From Streptomyces venezuelae (GTDB lineage: Bacteria > Actinomycetota > Actinomycetes > Streptomycetales > Streptomycetaceae), in the NCBI RefSeq assembly GCF_008642375.1, contig NZ_CP029194.1, positions 3,286,001-3,350,000 on the forward strand: 64,000 nt of DNA, given 5' to 3'. The notes below the pieces were generated by a model. That model was not told where the DNA came from and searched no databases. It was given only the letters and a program-made list of their open reading frames with translations. The translations under genes and the position numbers were made by a program. Below are positions 25,938-33,610 of this stretch, piece by piece. Each line of letters opens with the position of its first letter. The first letter of the stretch is position 1.

Positions 25938-26903
25938 GTGACCATGCCCACCACTGCATCCGCAGCATCCGCATTCGCCGACGTGACCGCGTCCGACAGT
26001 GCGCTGCGCCGCTTCCTCCACGGGCTGCCCGGCGTCGACGCCGTCGGCCTGGAGGCGCGCGCCGCGTCCCTCGGCACCCGCTCGATCAAGACCACGGCCA
26101 AGGCGTACGCCATCGACCTGGCCATTTCCATGATCGACCTGACGACGCTCGAAGGCGCGGACACCCCGGGCAAGGTCCGGGCGCTCGCCGCCAAGGCCGT
26201 CAACCCCGATCCGACCGACCGCACGACCCCGACGACCGCCGCCGTCTGCGTCTACCCCGACATGGTGGCCACCGCCAAGGCCGCCGTCGCGGGCTCCGGC
26301 GTCAAGGTCGCCTCGGTCGCCACCGCCTTCCCGGCCGGGCGCGCCGCGCTCCCCGTGAAGCTGGCCGACACGGCCGACGCCATCGCCGCGGGCGCCGACG
26401 AGATCGACATGGTCATCGACCGTGGCGCGTTCCTCGCCGGCCAGTACCTGAAGGTGTACGAGCAGATCGCCGCGATCAAGGCGGAGTGCGGCGACCGCGC
26501 CCGCCTCAAGGTGATCTTCGAGACCGGCGAGCTGTCCACGTACGACAACATCCGCCGCGCCTCCTGGCTCGGCATGATGGCCGGCGCGGACTTCATCAAG
26601 ACCTCGACCGGCAAGGTCGCGGTCAACGCCACCCCGGCGAACACGCTCCTCATGCTGGAGGCCGTGCGCGACTTCCGCGCGCAGACCGGCGTGCAGATCG
26701 GCGTGAAGCCGGCCGGCGGCATCCGCAACACCAAGGAAGCGATCAAGTTCCTCGTCCTCGTCAACGAGACCGTCGGTGAGGACTGGCTGGACAACCACTG
26801 GTTCCGCTTCGGCGCCTCCAGCCTGCTCAACGACCTGCTGATGCAGCGCCAGAAGCTGGCGACCGGCCGCTACTCCGGCCCCGATTACGTGACGGTGGAC
26901 TGA
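25938..26903 (+). CDS. deoC: Deoxyribose-phosphate aldolase
   Basis: This ~321-residue class I aldolase splits 2-deoxyribose-5-phosphate into glyceraldehyde-3-phosphate and acetaldehyde. The Schiff-base lysine is in GADFIKTSTGK (about Lys221); the partner Lys is in GVKPAGGIRN, and the proton-relay Asp in ADEIDMVIDRG. GTG 25938 is taken because the -10 box lies 6 bases before it; ATG 25944 is possible. Two aldehyde dehydrogenase genes follow within 5 bp and by overlap, fitting removal of the acetaldehyde. It is about 100 residues longer than E. coli DeoC, as usual in this lineage. Confidence 0.94.
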   Translation: MTMPTTASAASAFADVTASDSALRRFLHGLPGVDAVGLEARAASLGTRSIKTTAKAYAIDLAISMIDLTTLEGADTPGKVRALAAKAVNPDPTDRTTPTTAAVCVYPDMVATAKAAVAGSGVKVASVATAFPAGRAALPVKLADTADAIAAGADEIDMVIDRGAFLAGQYLKVYEQIAAIKAECGDRARLKVIFETGELSTYDNIRRASWLGMMAGADFIKTSTGKVAVNATPANTLLMLEAVRDFRAQTGVQIGVKPAGGIRNTKEAIKFLVLVNETVGEDWLDNHWFRFGASSLLNDLLMQRQKLATGRYSGPDYVTVD

Positions 26904-26908
26904 TCAAC

Positions 26909-28345
26909 ATGGCATCTGCATTCGAGTACGCGCCGGCACCCGAGTCCCGGTCCGTCGTCGACATCGCCCCCTCCTACGGCCTGTTCATCGACGGCGAGTT
27001 CGTCGACGCGGCCGACGGCAAGGTCTTCAAGACCGTCTCCCCCTCCTCCGAGGAGGTCCTGTCCGAGATCGCCCAGGCGGGCGCCGAGGACGTGGACCGC
27101 GCGGTGAAGGCCGCCCGGAAGGCCTTCGAGAAGTGGTCGGCGCTGCCCGGCTCCGAGCGCGCCAAGTACCTCTTCCGGATCGCCCGGATCATCCAGGAGC
27201 GCAGCCGCGAGCTGGCCGTCCTGGAGACCCTGGACAACGGCAAGCCGATCAAGGAGACCCGCGACGCCGACCTCCCGCTGGTCGCCGCGCACTTCTTCTA
27301 CTACGCGGGCTGGGCCGACAAGCTCGACCACGCGGGCTACGGCGCGAACCCGCGCCCGCTGGGCGTGGCCGGCCAGGTCATCCCCTGGAACTTCCCCCTG
27401 CTGATGCTGGCGTGGAAGATCGCCCCGGCGCTCGCGACGGGCAACACGGTCGTCCTCAAGCCGGCCGAGACGACCCCGCTCTCCGCCCTGTTCTTCGCGG
27501 ACATCTGCCGCCAGGCCGGGCTGCCGAAGGGCGTCGTCAACATCCTTCCCGGTTACGGGGACACCGGCGCCGCCCTGGTCGAGCACCCGGACGTGAACAA
27601 GGTCGCCTTCACCGGCTCGACCGCGGTCGGCAAGTCGATCGCGCGCTCCGTCGCCGGCACGCACAAGAAGGTCACCCTTGAACTGGGCGGCAAGGGCGCC
27701 AACATCGTCTTCGACGACGCCCCCATCGACCAGGCCGTCGAGGGCATCGTCAACGGCATCTTCTTCAACCAGGGCCAGGTCTGCTGCGCGGGCTCGCGCC
27801 TCCTGGTCCAGGAGTCGATCCAGGACGAGCTGCTCGACTCGCTCAAGCGCCGTCTGAACACGCTGCGCCTCGGCGACCCGCTCGACAAGAACACCGACAT
27901 CGGCGCCATCAACTCCTCGGAGCAGCTGGCCCGCATCACCTCGCTGGTGGAGCAGGGCGAGGCGGAGGGCGCCGAGCGCTGGACCGCCTCCTGCGAGATC
28001 CCGTCGGCCGGTTACTGGTTCGCCCCGACGCTCTTCACGAACGTCACGCAGGCGCACCGGATCGCCCGCGACGAGATCTTCGGCCCGGTCCTGTCGGTGC
28101 TGACGTTCCGTACGCCGGACGAAGCGGTCGCGAAGGCCAACAACAGCCAGTACGGCCTGTCCGCCGGCATCTGGACGGAGAAGGGCTCCCGCATCCTGGC
28201 GGTCGCCTCCAAGCTCCGCGCCGGTGTCGTCTGGGCCAACACGTTCAACAAGTTCGACCCGACCTCGCCCTTCGGCGGATACAAGGAGTCGGGCTTCGGC
28301 CGCGAGGGCGGCCGTCACGGTCTGGAGGCCTACCTCGATGTCTGA
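26909..28345 (+). CDS. Aldehyde dehydrogenase (catalytically complete)
   Basis: The 478-residue NAD(P)-dependent enzyme has IPWNFPLLMLAWKIAPALATGNTVVLKPAE, the Rossmann FTGSTAVGKSIA, the general base in VTLELGGKGANIVFDDA and the catalytic Cys in FNQGQVCCAGSRL (Cys292 or 293). It starts 5 bp after deoC, so it is in the same operon and under the same operator. Its natural job is probably to oxidise acetaldehyde made by DeoC to acetate; this is inferred from context. The C-terminus (FGGYKESGFGREGG) is complete and overlaps the next start. Confidence 0.92.
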   Translation: MASAFEYAPAPESRSVVDIAPSYGLFIDGEFVDAADGKVFKTVSPSSEEVLSEIAQAGAEDVDRAVKAARKAFEKWSALPGSERAKYLFRIARIIQERSRELAVLETLDNGKPIKETRDADLPLVAAHFFYYAGWADKLDHAGYGANPRPLGVAGQVIPWNFPLLMLAWKIAPALATGNTVVLKPAETTPLSALFFADICRQAGLPKGVVNILPGYGDTGAALVEHPDVNKVAFTGSTAVGKSIARSVAGTHKKVTLELGGKGANIVFDDAPIDQAVEGIVNGIFFNQGQVCCAGSRLLVQESIQDELLDSLKRRLNTLRLGDPLDKNTDIGAINSSEQLARITSLVEQGEAEGAERWTASCEIPSAGYWFAPTLFTNVTQAHRIARDEIFGPVLSVLTFRTPDEAVAKANNSQYGLSAGIWTEKGSRILAVASKLRAGVVWANTFNKFDPTSPFGGYKESGFGREGGRHGLEAYLDV

Positions 28346-29234
28346 GTCGGCGACGCGGCTGAGCGTCTTCAAGACCTACAAGCTGTACGTCGGGGGCAAG
28401 TTCCCCCGCTCCGAGAGCGGCCGGGTGTACGAGGTGACGGACTCGAAGGGCAAGTGGCTGGCGAACGCGCCGCTCTCCTCCCGCAAGGACGCCCGTGACG
28501 CGGTCGTCGCCGCGCGCAAGGCCTTCGGCGGCTGGGCCGGCGCGACCGCGTACAACCGCGGTCAGATCCTCTACCGCGTCGCCGAGATGCTGGAGGGCCG
28601 CCGGGACCAGTTCGTCCGCGAGGTCGCGGACGCGGAGGGCCTGTCGAAGTCGAAGGCGGCCGTGGTCGTCGACGCCGCGATCGACCGCTGGGTCTGGTAC
28701 GCGGGCTGGACGGACAAGATCGCCCAGGTCGTCGGCGGCGCCAACCCGGTGGCCGGCCCGTACTTCAACCTCTCCTCCCCCGAGCCGACCGGCGTCGTCA
28801 CGGTGATCGCCCCCCAGGACTCGTCCTTCCTGGGCCTGATCTCGGTGATCGCCCCGGCGATCGCGACGGGCAACACGGTCGTGGTCGTCGCCTCGGAGAA
28901 GTCCCCGCTCCCCGCCCTCTCCCTGGGCGAGGTGCTGGCCACCTCCGACCTCCCCGGCGGCGTGGTCAACATCCTCTCCGGCAAGGCCTCCGAGATGGGC
29001 CCGCACCTCGCGGCCCACCAGGACGTCAACGCGATCGACCTCACGGGCGCCACCGAGGGCGACCTCGCCCGCGAGCTGGAGATCGCGGCGGCGGACAACC
29101 TGAAGCGCGTCCTGCGCCCGCGTACCGAGGACTTCGCCGAGTCCCCCGGCACGGACCGCATGACCGCCTTCCTGGAGACCAAGACGGTCTGGCACCCGAC
29201 GGGTTCGCTGGGCGCGAGCGGCTCCTCGTACTAG
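28338..29234 (+). CDS. Truncated aldehyde dehydrogenase-like protein lacking the catalytic Cys
   Basis: This 298-residue protein begins at ATG 28338, overlapping the preceding gene by 8 bp, and is homologous to the first ~60% of aldehyde dehydrogenases: TYKLYVGGKFPRSESGRVYEV, RKAFGGWAG, WYAGWTDKIAQVVGG, VIAPQDSSFLGLISVIAPAIATGNTVVVVASE. The Rossmann loop reads DLTGATEGDLARELE, and no Glu base or Cys nucleophile follows. It is probably a pseudoenzyme that pairs with the upstream enzyme. The pair resembles the two halves of ALDH16 proteins, whose second domain is also inactive. Conserved placement argues against simple decay. Confidence 0.85.
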   Translation: MSESATRLSVFKTYKLYVGGKFPRSESGRVYEVTDSKGKWLANAPLSSRKDARDAVVAARKAFGGWAGATAYNRGQILYRVAEMLEGRRDQFVREVADAEGLSKSKAAVVVDAAIDRWVWYAGWTDKIAQVVGGANPVAGPYFNLSSPEPTGVVTVIAPQDSSFLGLISVIAPAIATGNTVVVVASEKSPLPALSLGEVLATSDLPGGVVNILSGKASEMGPHLAAHQDVNAIDLTGATEGDLARELEIAAADNLKRVLRPRTEDFAESPGTDRMTAFLETKTVWHPTGSLGASGSSY

Positions 29235-29244
29235 CTCCGTCCCA

Positions 29245-29284
29245 CAAGGCCCCCGGAACGCGCGATCCGCACCCGGGGGCCTTG
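29245..29284 (+). terminator. Terminator of the deoC operon
   Basis: CAAGGCCCCCGG pairs perfectly with CCGGGGGCCTTG across a 16-base loop, 10 bases after the stop. Confidence 0.8.
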
Positions 29285-29316
29285 CGCATGTCCGCGACCG
29301 AACGGAGGATCCGGTC

Positions 29317-30747
29317 ATGCTGAGGGGATTGATCAAGGGAGACAACGCCTTCGTCCCGACGGCCGCGCTGCGCGTCGCCGTCCGGAGCGGGGTGGATGTC
29401 GCGGCGCTGCTCGTGACGGAGCAGGGCAGGGTCCGGGGGGACGCGGACATCGTGTTCGACGGCGCTCCGGCGCATCCGTCGGGCGCGGTACGGCTGACCG
29501 GCGGCGAGGACGGCACCTGCCGGGTGGACGCCGACCTCACGGCCGTCGAGGAGGCGATCACCCGTGTCCTCCTCGTCGCGTCGACGGAGGACGGCGCGCT
29601 GCGGGACGCGCGCGGGCTCTCCGTGGAGGTCCACGGCCCCGACGGCTCGACGATCGTGGCCTACGAGGTGACCGACGCGGGCCCCGAGACGGCGATGGTC
29701 CTCGCGGAGCTGTACCGCCGTTCGGGCGGCTGGAAGTTCCGCGCGGTGGGACAGGGGTACGTCGACGGGCTGACCGGCCTGGCGGTGGACCACGGGGTGG
29801 ACGTGGGCGAGGAGCCACAGGAGGCCACGGACCGGATCCCGACCCCTGCCCCGGCCGGGGCCCCGCCCGGCGCCCCGGCCGACGCCCCGGACCAGGCCCA
29901 GGCCCAGGCCCCGGGTGAGGCCCCGGCTCAAGGCCTGCGCCTCACCCGGGACCAGCTCCTGGACATGACCCCGGACGAGATCCGGGCCCTGGCCCAGGCC
30001 CAGAGGCAGGCCGGAGCCGCGGCCCCGGACCAGGCGCCCCGGACGCCGTCCTCCCCGCCCGACCCGTCGGTCTGGACGTGCGGGCCCGACTTCGAGCCGC
30101 GCACCGTCACCGGCCGGGACAACGACGTGATCACCATGAAGGATCTCCCGCACGGGCCCGTCATGATCGAACTGACCGTGCGGGACGAGGGTTACTACAC
30201 GGGGCTGTGGCCCCTCGACGAGTCCAACACCAAGGGGCGCTATCTCGTCAGCACCACGGAGAAGGAGTTCCGGGGCCGGGTGATCGGCTCCGTCCCCGAA
30301 AACGGGCGTCTGCGGCTGCGGCTGGAGACACAGGGCTCCTGGCAGGTGCGGATCCTGCCGCTGGCGGAGGCCCGGCGTATGACGGAGGCCAAGCTGGAGG
30401 GCTGGGGCTCCGACGTCCTGCTCCACACCCGGGGGACGGCCGACGCCACCTTCCACTTCAAGGGCAGCAGCAATTTCATCGTCCACCTCTACAGACTGGC
30501 GGGGCACACGGACCCCACCACGCTTCCGAAACGCGGAAGAGCCGCCGTCAACGAGATCGGCGCACGCAAGGAGACCTTGCCGCTGCCCGAGGGCCCGCTC
30601 CTCGTCTGTCTGGTCGCGGCGGAAGGCCCCTGGAACGCGCGCCTGAAGGACGTGCAGCCCCACGGCGGCGGCCGGGACGCGGGCAGCCCGGCGAAGCCGC
30701 CCGAGCCCCGCAGGGCACTGGGCTGGCTGCACCGAACGAGGCGCTGA
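29317..30747 (+). CDS. TerD-domain protein with an additional C-terminal domain
   Basis: The 476-residue protein starts MLRGLIKGDNAFVPTAALRVAVRSG, a TerD fold (~1-165: ADIVFDGAP, GSTIVAYEVTDAGPETAMVLAELYRRSGGWKFRAVGQGY). TerD domains bind calcium and act in stress and tellurite-resistance modules. An Ala/Pro/Gln linker (~170-255) leads to a second domain (~265-450) with CGPDFEPRTVTG, LRLRLETQGSWQVRILP and GSSNFIVHLYRLAG, repeated as ~70-residue beta-rich units that I cannot name precisely. No other ter genes are nearby. It is likely cytoplasmic. Confidence 0.85.
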   Translation: MLRGLIKGDNAFVPTAALRVAVRSGVDVAALLVTEQGRVRGDADIVFDGAPAHPSGAVRLTGGEDGTCRVDADLTAVEEAITRVLLVASTEDGALRDARGLSVEVHGPDGSTIVAYEVTDAGPETAMVLAELYRRSGGWKFRAVGQGYVDGLTGLAVDHGVDVGEEPQEATDRIPTPAPAGAPPGAPADAPDQAQAQAPGEAPAQGLRLTRDQLLDMTPDEIRALAQAQRQAGAAAPDQAPRTPSSPPDPSVWTCGPDFEPRTVTGRDNDVITMKDLPHGPVMIELTVRDEGYYTGLWPLDESNTKGRYLVSTTEKEFRGRVIGSVPENGRLRLRLETQGSWQVRILPLAEARRMTEAKLEGWGSDVLLHTRGTADATFHFKGSSNFIVHLYRLAGHTDPTTLPKRGRAAVNEIGARKETLPLPEGPLLVCLVAAEGPWNARLKDVQPHGGGRDAGSPAKPPEPRRALGWLHRTRR

Positions 30748-30758
30748 ACGGAGAGGCC

Positions 30759-31157
30759 CTACGGAAGCAGGCTCTGCGTCAGCGGACCGGCCACCGGCAG
30801 GTCGGCCACGGCGCCGCCCTGGGTGAGGTGGTCGGTCACCAGGTTGGTGCCGACCGGCTTGAAGTCGGCGACCTGGGTGCCGAGGCCGTTGTCGAGCGGG
30901 TCGACGCCCGTCTTGGCCAGCGGGTCCAGCTGGAGCCGGGTCAGCGGGCCGACGCCGTGGGTGACGCCGCTCAGCGCGCCGGCGCCGGCCGCCGCGGCGT
31001 CCGTCCGGGTCAGCGAGTCGACGGGCAGCGGCACCGGGGCGACCGCCTGGGCCGCCGCGCCCGCGCCGAGCACCGCGGCACCCGCCGCCGTGACGGTGAG
31101 CCCGGCCCTGAGCAGGGCGCTGCGACGGGGGGTCCGGGGTTCTGCGTGACGCGCCAT
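30759..31157 (-). CDS. Small secreted protein, function unknown
   Basis: This 132-residue protein starts at ATG 31157 (ARHAEPRTPRRSALLRAGL), with a signal peptide ending near AAAQA|VAP. The mature part is rich in Leu, Thr, Gly and Val (PLPVDSLTRTD, GVTHGVGPLTRLQLDPLAKTG), without cysteines. It resembles the protein at 36861-37226 in size and style; both belong to short Streptomyces secreted proteins often mislabelled as ATP-binding. It converges on the TerD gene, 11 bp away. Function is unknown. Confidence 0.7.
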   Translation of the reverse strand: MARHAEPRTPRRSALLRAGLTVTAAGAAVLGAGAAAQAVAPVPLPVDSLTRTDAAAAGAGALSGVTHGVGPLTRLQLDPLAKTGVDPLDNGLGTQVADFKPVGTNLVTDHLTQGGAVADLPVAGPLTQSLLP

Positions 31158-31275
31158 GAGGATCCTTCCAAGGGGTGACAGGGCGGCCACCGACAGTAGT
31201 TGAGGTGTGATGCTCGATACCAACGGCCTTCCTCGGTGGTCCCCTGGACGGGGGAATGCCTCACACTGGTGTTCC

Positions 31276-31905
31276 GTGAGTTCCCTACCGATCCCGACCC
31301 GCGTCGTCCTGCTCGCCGGCCCCTCCGGCTCCGGCAAGTCGTCCCTCGCCGCCGTCACCGGCCTCCCGGTCCTGCGCCTCGACGATTTCTACAAGGAGGG
31401 CGACGACCCGTCGCTCCCGCTCGTCGACGGCAGCGCGGACATCGACTGGGACTCGCCGCAGTCCTGGGACGCGGACGCCGCCGTCGCCGCCATCGTCGAA
31501 CTGTGCAGTACGGCGCGGACGGACGTCCCCGTCTACGACCTCGCCACCAGCTCCCGCGTGGACCGCGAGCGGTTCGACATCGGGCGTACGCCGCTGTTCG
31601 TGGCGGAGGGGATCTTCGCGGCCGAGATCGTGTCCCGCTGCCGTGACCTCGACGTCCTCGCCGACGCGCTCTGCCTGCGCGGCCGCCCCTCGACGACCTT
31701 CCGCCGCCGGCTCGCCCGGGACCTCAGGGAGGGCCGGAAGTCCGTGCCGTTCCTGCTGCGCCGCGGCTGGCGCCTGATGCGCGCCGAGCGGGCGATCGTG
31801 GCGCGCCAGACGGAGCTGGGCGCCCACCCCTGCGCCAAGGACGAGGCCCTCGGCCGCCTCGCCGCCGCGGCGGCGGGCCGCCACCGCACCCCGGCGGCCG
31901 GCTGA
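31276..31905 (+). CDS. Uridine kinase-like P-loop ATP-binding protein
   Basis: The 209-residue protein starts at GTG 31276 and has Walker A VLLAGPSGSGKSSLA, the lid/substrate region LRLDDFYKEGDDPSLP and DWDSPQSWD, and VYDLATSSRVDRERF. This is the pattern of uridine kinase-related proteins, which phosphorylate uridine or cytidine, though several residues of the classical E. coli enzyme cannot be assigned. An R-rich C-terminal helix contains RRRLARDLREGRKSV. Proximity to nucleoside salvage genes fits a kinase role. It ends at a strong terminator. Confidence 0.82.
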   Translation: MSSLPIPTRVVLLAGPSGSGKSSLAAVTGLPVLRLDDFYKEGDDPSLPLVDGSADIDWDSPQSWDADAAVAAIVELCSTARTDVPVYDLATSSRVDRERFDIGRTPLFVAEGIFAAEIVSRCRDLDVLADALCLRGRPSTTFRRRLARDLREGRKSVPFLLRRGWRLMRAERAIVARQTELGAHPCAKDEALGRLAAAAAGRHRTPAAG

Positions 31906-31909
31906 CGCA

Positions 31910-31954
31910 CGAAGCGGGTCGTACAGGCCCCCCGGCCCTGTACGACCCGCTTCG
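31910..31954 (+). terminator. Strong intrinsic terminator after the kinase gene
   Basis: CGAAGCGGGTCGTACAGG pairs perfectly with CCTGTACGACCCGCTTCG, followed by CGTTTT. It lies 5 bases after the stop. Confidence 0.9.
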
Positions 31955-31959
31955 CGTTT

Positions 31960-32040
31960 TCCCCCGTACCCCCGTACGTTCCCCCGTGCCCCCCGTAAGC
32001 CCTCGTTTCCCCCGTGGGCCCCCGTGGGTCTTTCCCCCCG
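31960..32040. repeat. CCCCCGT-type simple repeat downstream of sigQ
   Basis: Imperfect copies of CCCCCGTA/CCCCCGTG recur every 8-14 bases between the kinase terminator and the 3' end of sigQ. The stretch is strongly C-rich on this strand and could slow transcription of sigQ at its end. Confidence 0.7.
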
Positions 32041-32043
32041 CCT

Positions 32044-32763
32044 TCAGGCCACCAGCTCGCCGAAGGACTCCTCCTCGTCACGGCCGAAGCTCAGCACCTC
32101 GTCCTCGCGCAGTCGCCGCAGCGAGCGCCAGATGCTCGACTTCACCGTGCCGACACTGATGTCCAGGATCTCCGCGATCTCCGGATCGGTCCGGCCCTCG
32201 TAGTAGCGCAGCACCAGCATCGTCCGCTGGAGCTCGGGCAGCCGGGCCAGCGCCTGCCACAGCACCGCGCGCAGCTCCGTGCCGCGCATCGCGTCCGTCT
32301 CGCCCACCGTCTCGGGGAGCTCCTCGGTCGGGTACTCGTTGAGCTTGCGCCGGCGCCACGCGCTGATGTGCAGATTGGTCATCGTCCGGCGGAGGTATCC
32401 GCCGACCGCGGCCTTGTCGCTGATGCGGTCCCAGGCGCGGTAGGTGGAGAACAGCGCGCTCTGGAGCAGGTCCTCGGCCTCGAAACGGTCACCGGTCAGG
32501 TGGTAGGCGGTGGCGTACAGGGAGGCACGACGCTCCTGGACGTAGGCCGTGAACTCGGCCTCCGAGCAGGAACGCTCCCCCGTGACCTCCCCGTACGCCG
32601 CTCCCCCGTCAGCAATGGCCACCATGTACGGCGCCTTGCGCTGACGCCCGACGCTGCGAACGCACCCCCGCCCGTTCACCGCGCCGGACTTCTCGGTGCT
32701 CCGTACGACGTCGTGGAGACGCGTGACAACTGCGCTAGAGGTGGTGCTGTGCAGTGCGTTCAT
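32044..32763 (-). CDS. sigQ: ECF RNA polymerase sigma factor SigQ
   Basis: The 239-residue SigE-family sigma factor has region 2 (FTAYVQERRASLYATAYHLTGDRFEAEDLLQSALFSTYRAWDRI) and region 4 (ALARLPELQRTMLVLRYYEGRTDPEIAEILDISVGTVKSSIWRSLRRLR). ATG 32763 gives a ~95-residue N-terminal extension; internal starts are possible. It is divergent from afsQ1, with an AfsQ1-type box between, as in S. coelicolor, where AfsQ1 activates sigQ and SigQ opposes the AfsQ pathway in antibiotic production and nitrogen-related responses. No anti-sigma gene is adjacent. Confidence 0.92.
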   Translation of the reverse strand: MNALHSTTSSAVVTRLHDVVRSTEKSGAVNGRGCVRSVGRQRKAPYMVAIADGGAAYGEVTGERSCSEAEFTAYVQERRASLYATAYHLTGDRFEAEDLLQSALFSTYRAWDRISDKAAVGGYLRRTMTNLHISAWRRRKLNEYPTEELPETVGETDAMRGTELRAVLWQALARLPELQRTMLVLRYYEGRTDPEIAEILDISVGTVKSSIWRSLRRLREDEVLSFGRDEEESFGELVA

Positions 32764-32848
32764 CTCGCGCCCCCCGTCGGTTGGAGTGTGATTCGGTCCG
32801 TATGCCAAGAAGCTTGCCCGGCGGACTTCATGGCGTTGTCCGCCGACT

Positions 32849-32864
32849 GTCACAGCCGTGTCAC
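32849..32864. promoter_or_regulatory. AfsQ1 binding box between sigQ and afsQ1
   Basis: GTCAC-AGCCGT-GTCAC is a perfect 5-bp direct repeat fitting the GTnAC-N6-GTnAC consensus recalled for AfsQ1. It lies 69 bp before afsQ1 and 86 bp before sigQ, so it can serve both divergent promoters. Confidence 0.75.
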
Positions 32865-32932
32865 AGGAGACGGAACAGAAGCGAGTCCACGAGCGGTCGT
32901 CCTCGGACGGCCGCATGGGACAGAATGACGGC

Positions 32933-33610
32933 GTGCCTTTTCTGTTGCTGATCGAGGACGACGACGCCATCCGTACGGCCCTTGAGCTGTCCCTGTCCCG
33001 GCAGGGTCACCGGGTGGCCACCGCCGCGACGGGTGAGGACGGCCTCCAGCTGCTGCGCGAGCAGCGGCCGGACCTGGTCGTCCTCGACGTCATGCTGCCC
33101 GGCATCGACGGCTTCGAGGTCTGCCGGCGCATCCGCCGCACCGACCAGCTGCCGATCATCCTGCTGACCGCCCGCAGCGACGACATCGACGTGGTCGTGG
33201 GCCTGGAGTCCGGCGCCGACGACTACGTCGTGAAGCCGGTGCAGGGCCGGGTCCTCGACGCCCGCATCCGGGCCGTACTGCGGCGCGGCGAGCGGGAGTC
33301 GACGGATTCGGCGACGTACGGCTCGCTCGTGATCGACCGGTCGGCCATGACGGTCACCAAGAACGGCGAGGACCTCCAGCTCACCCCGACCGAGCTGCGG
33401 CTGCTGCTCGAGCTGAGCCGGCGGCCCGGACAGGCGCTCTCGCGGCAGCAGTTGCTGCGGCTCGTGTGGGAGCACGACTACCTGGGCGACTCGCGGCTCG
33501 TGGACGCCTGTGTGCAGCGGCTGCGCGCCAAGGTGGAGGACGTGCCGTCCTCGCCGACGCTCATCCGCACGGTCCGGGGCGTCGGTTACCGGCTGGACGT
33601 TCCTGCGTGA
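32933..33610 (+). CDS. afsQ1: Two-component response regulator AfsQ1
   Basis: The 225-residue OmpR-type regulator has an acidic pocket (LLLIEDDDA), the phospho-acceptor Asp52 in VVLDVMLPG, the switch Thr in ILLTARS and the Lys in YVVKPV. A winged-helix DNA-binding domain follows (LTPTELRLLLELSRRPGQALSRQQLLRLVW ... LIRTVRGVGYRL). GTG 32933 gives the known 225-residue length. The stop overlaps afsQ2 by 4 bp. AfsQ1 activates antibiotic pathways and nitrogen genes in S. coelicolor. Confidence 0.95.
   Translation: MPFLLLIEDDDAIRTALELSLSRQGHRVATAATGEDGLQLLREQRPDLVVLDVMLPGIDGFEVCRRIRRTDQLPIILLTARSDDIDVVVGLESGADDYVVKPVQGRVLDARIRAVLRRGERESTDSATYGSLVIDRSAMTVTKNGEDLQLTPTELRLLLELSRRPGQALSRQQLLRLVWEHDYLGDSRLVDACVQRLRAKVEDVPSSPTLIRTVRGVGYRLDVPA

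Noticed and set aside
29317..30747. A tellurite-resistance gene cluster
   Set aside because: Only one TerD-domain gene is present, without terB, terC or other ter genes nearby.
31960..32040. CRISPR-like array
   Set aside because: The CCCCCGT repeats are short and irregular without spacers of uniform length; it is a simple C-rich repeat.
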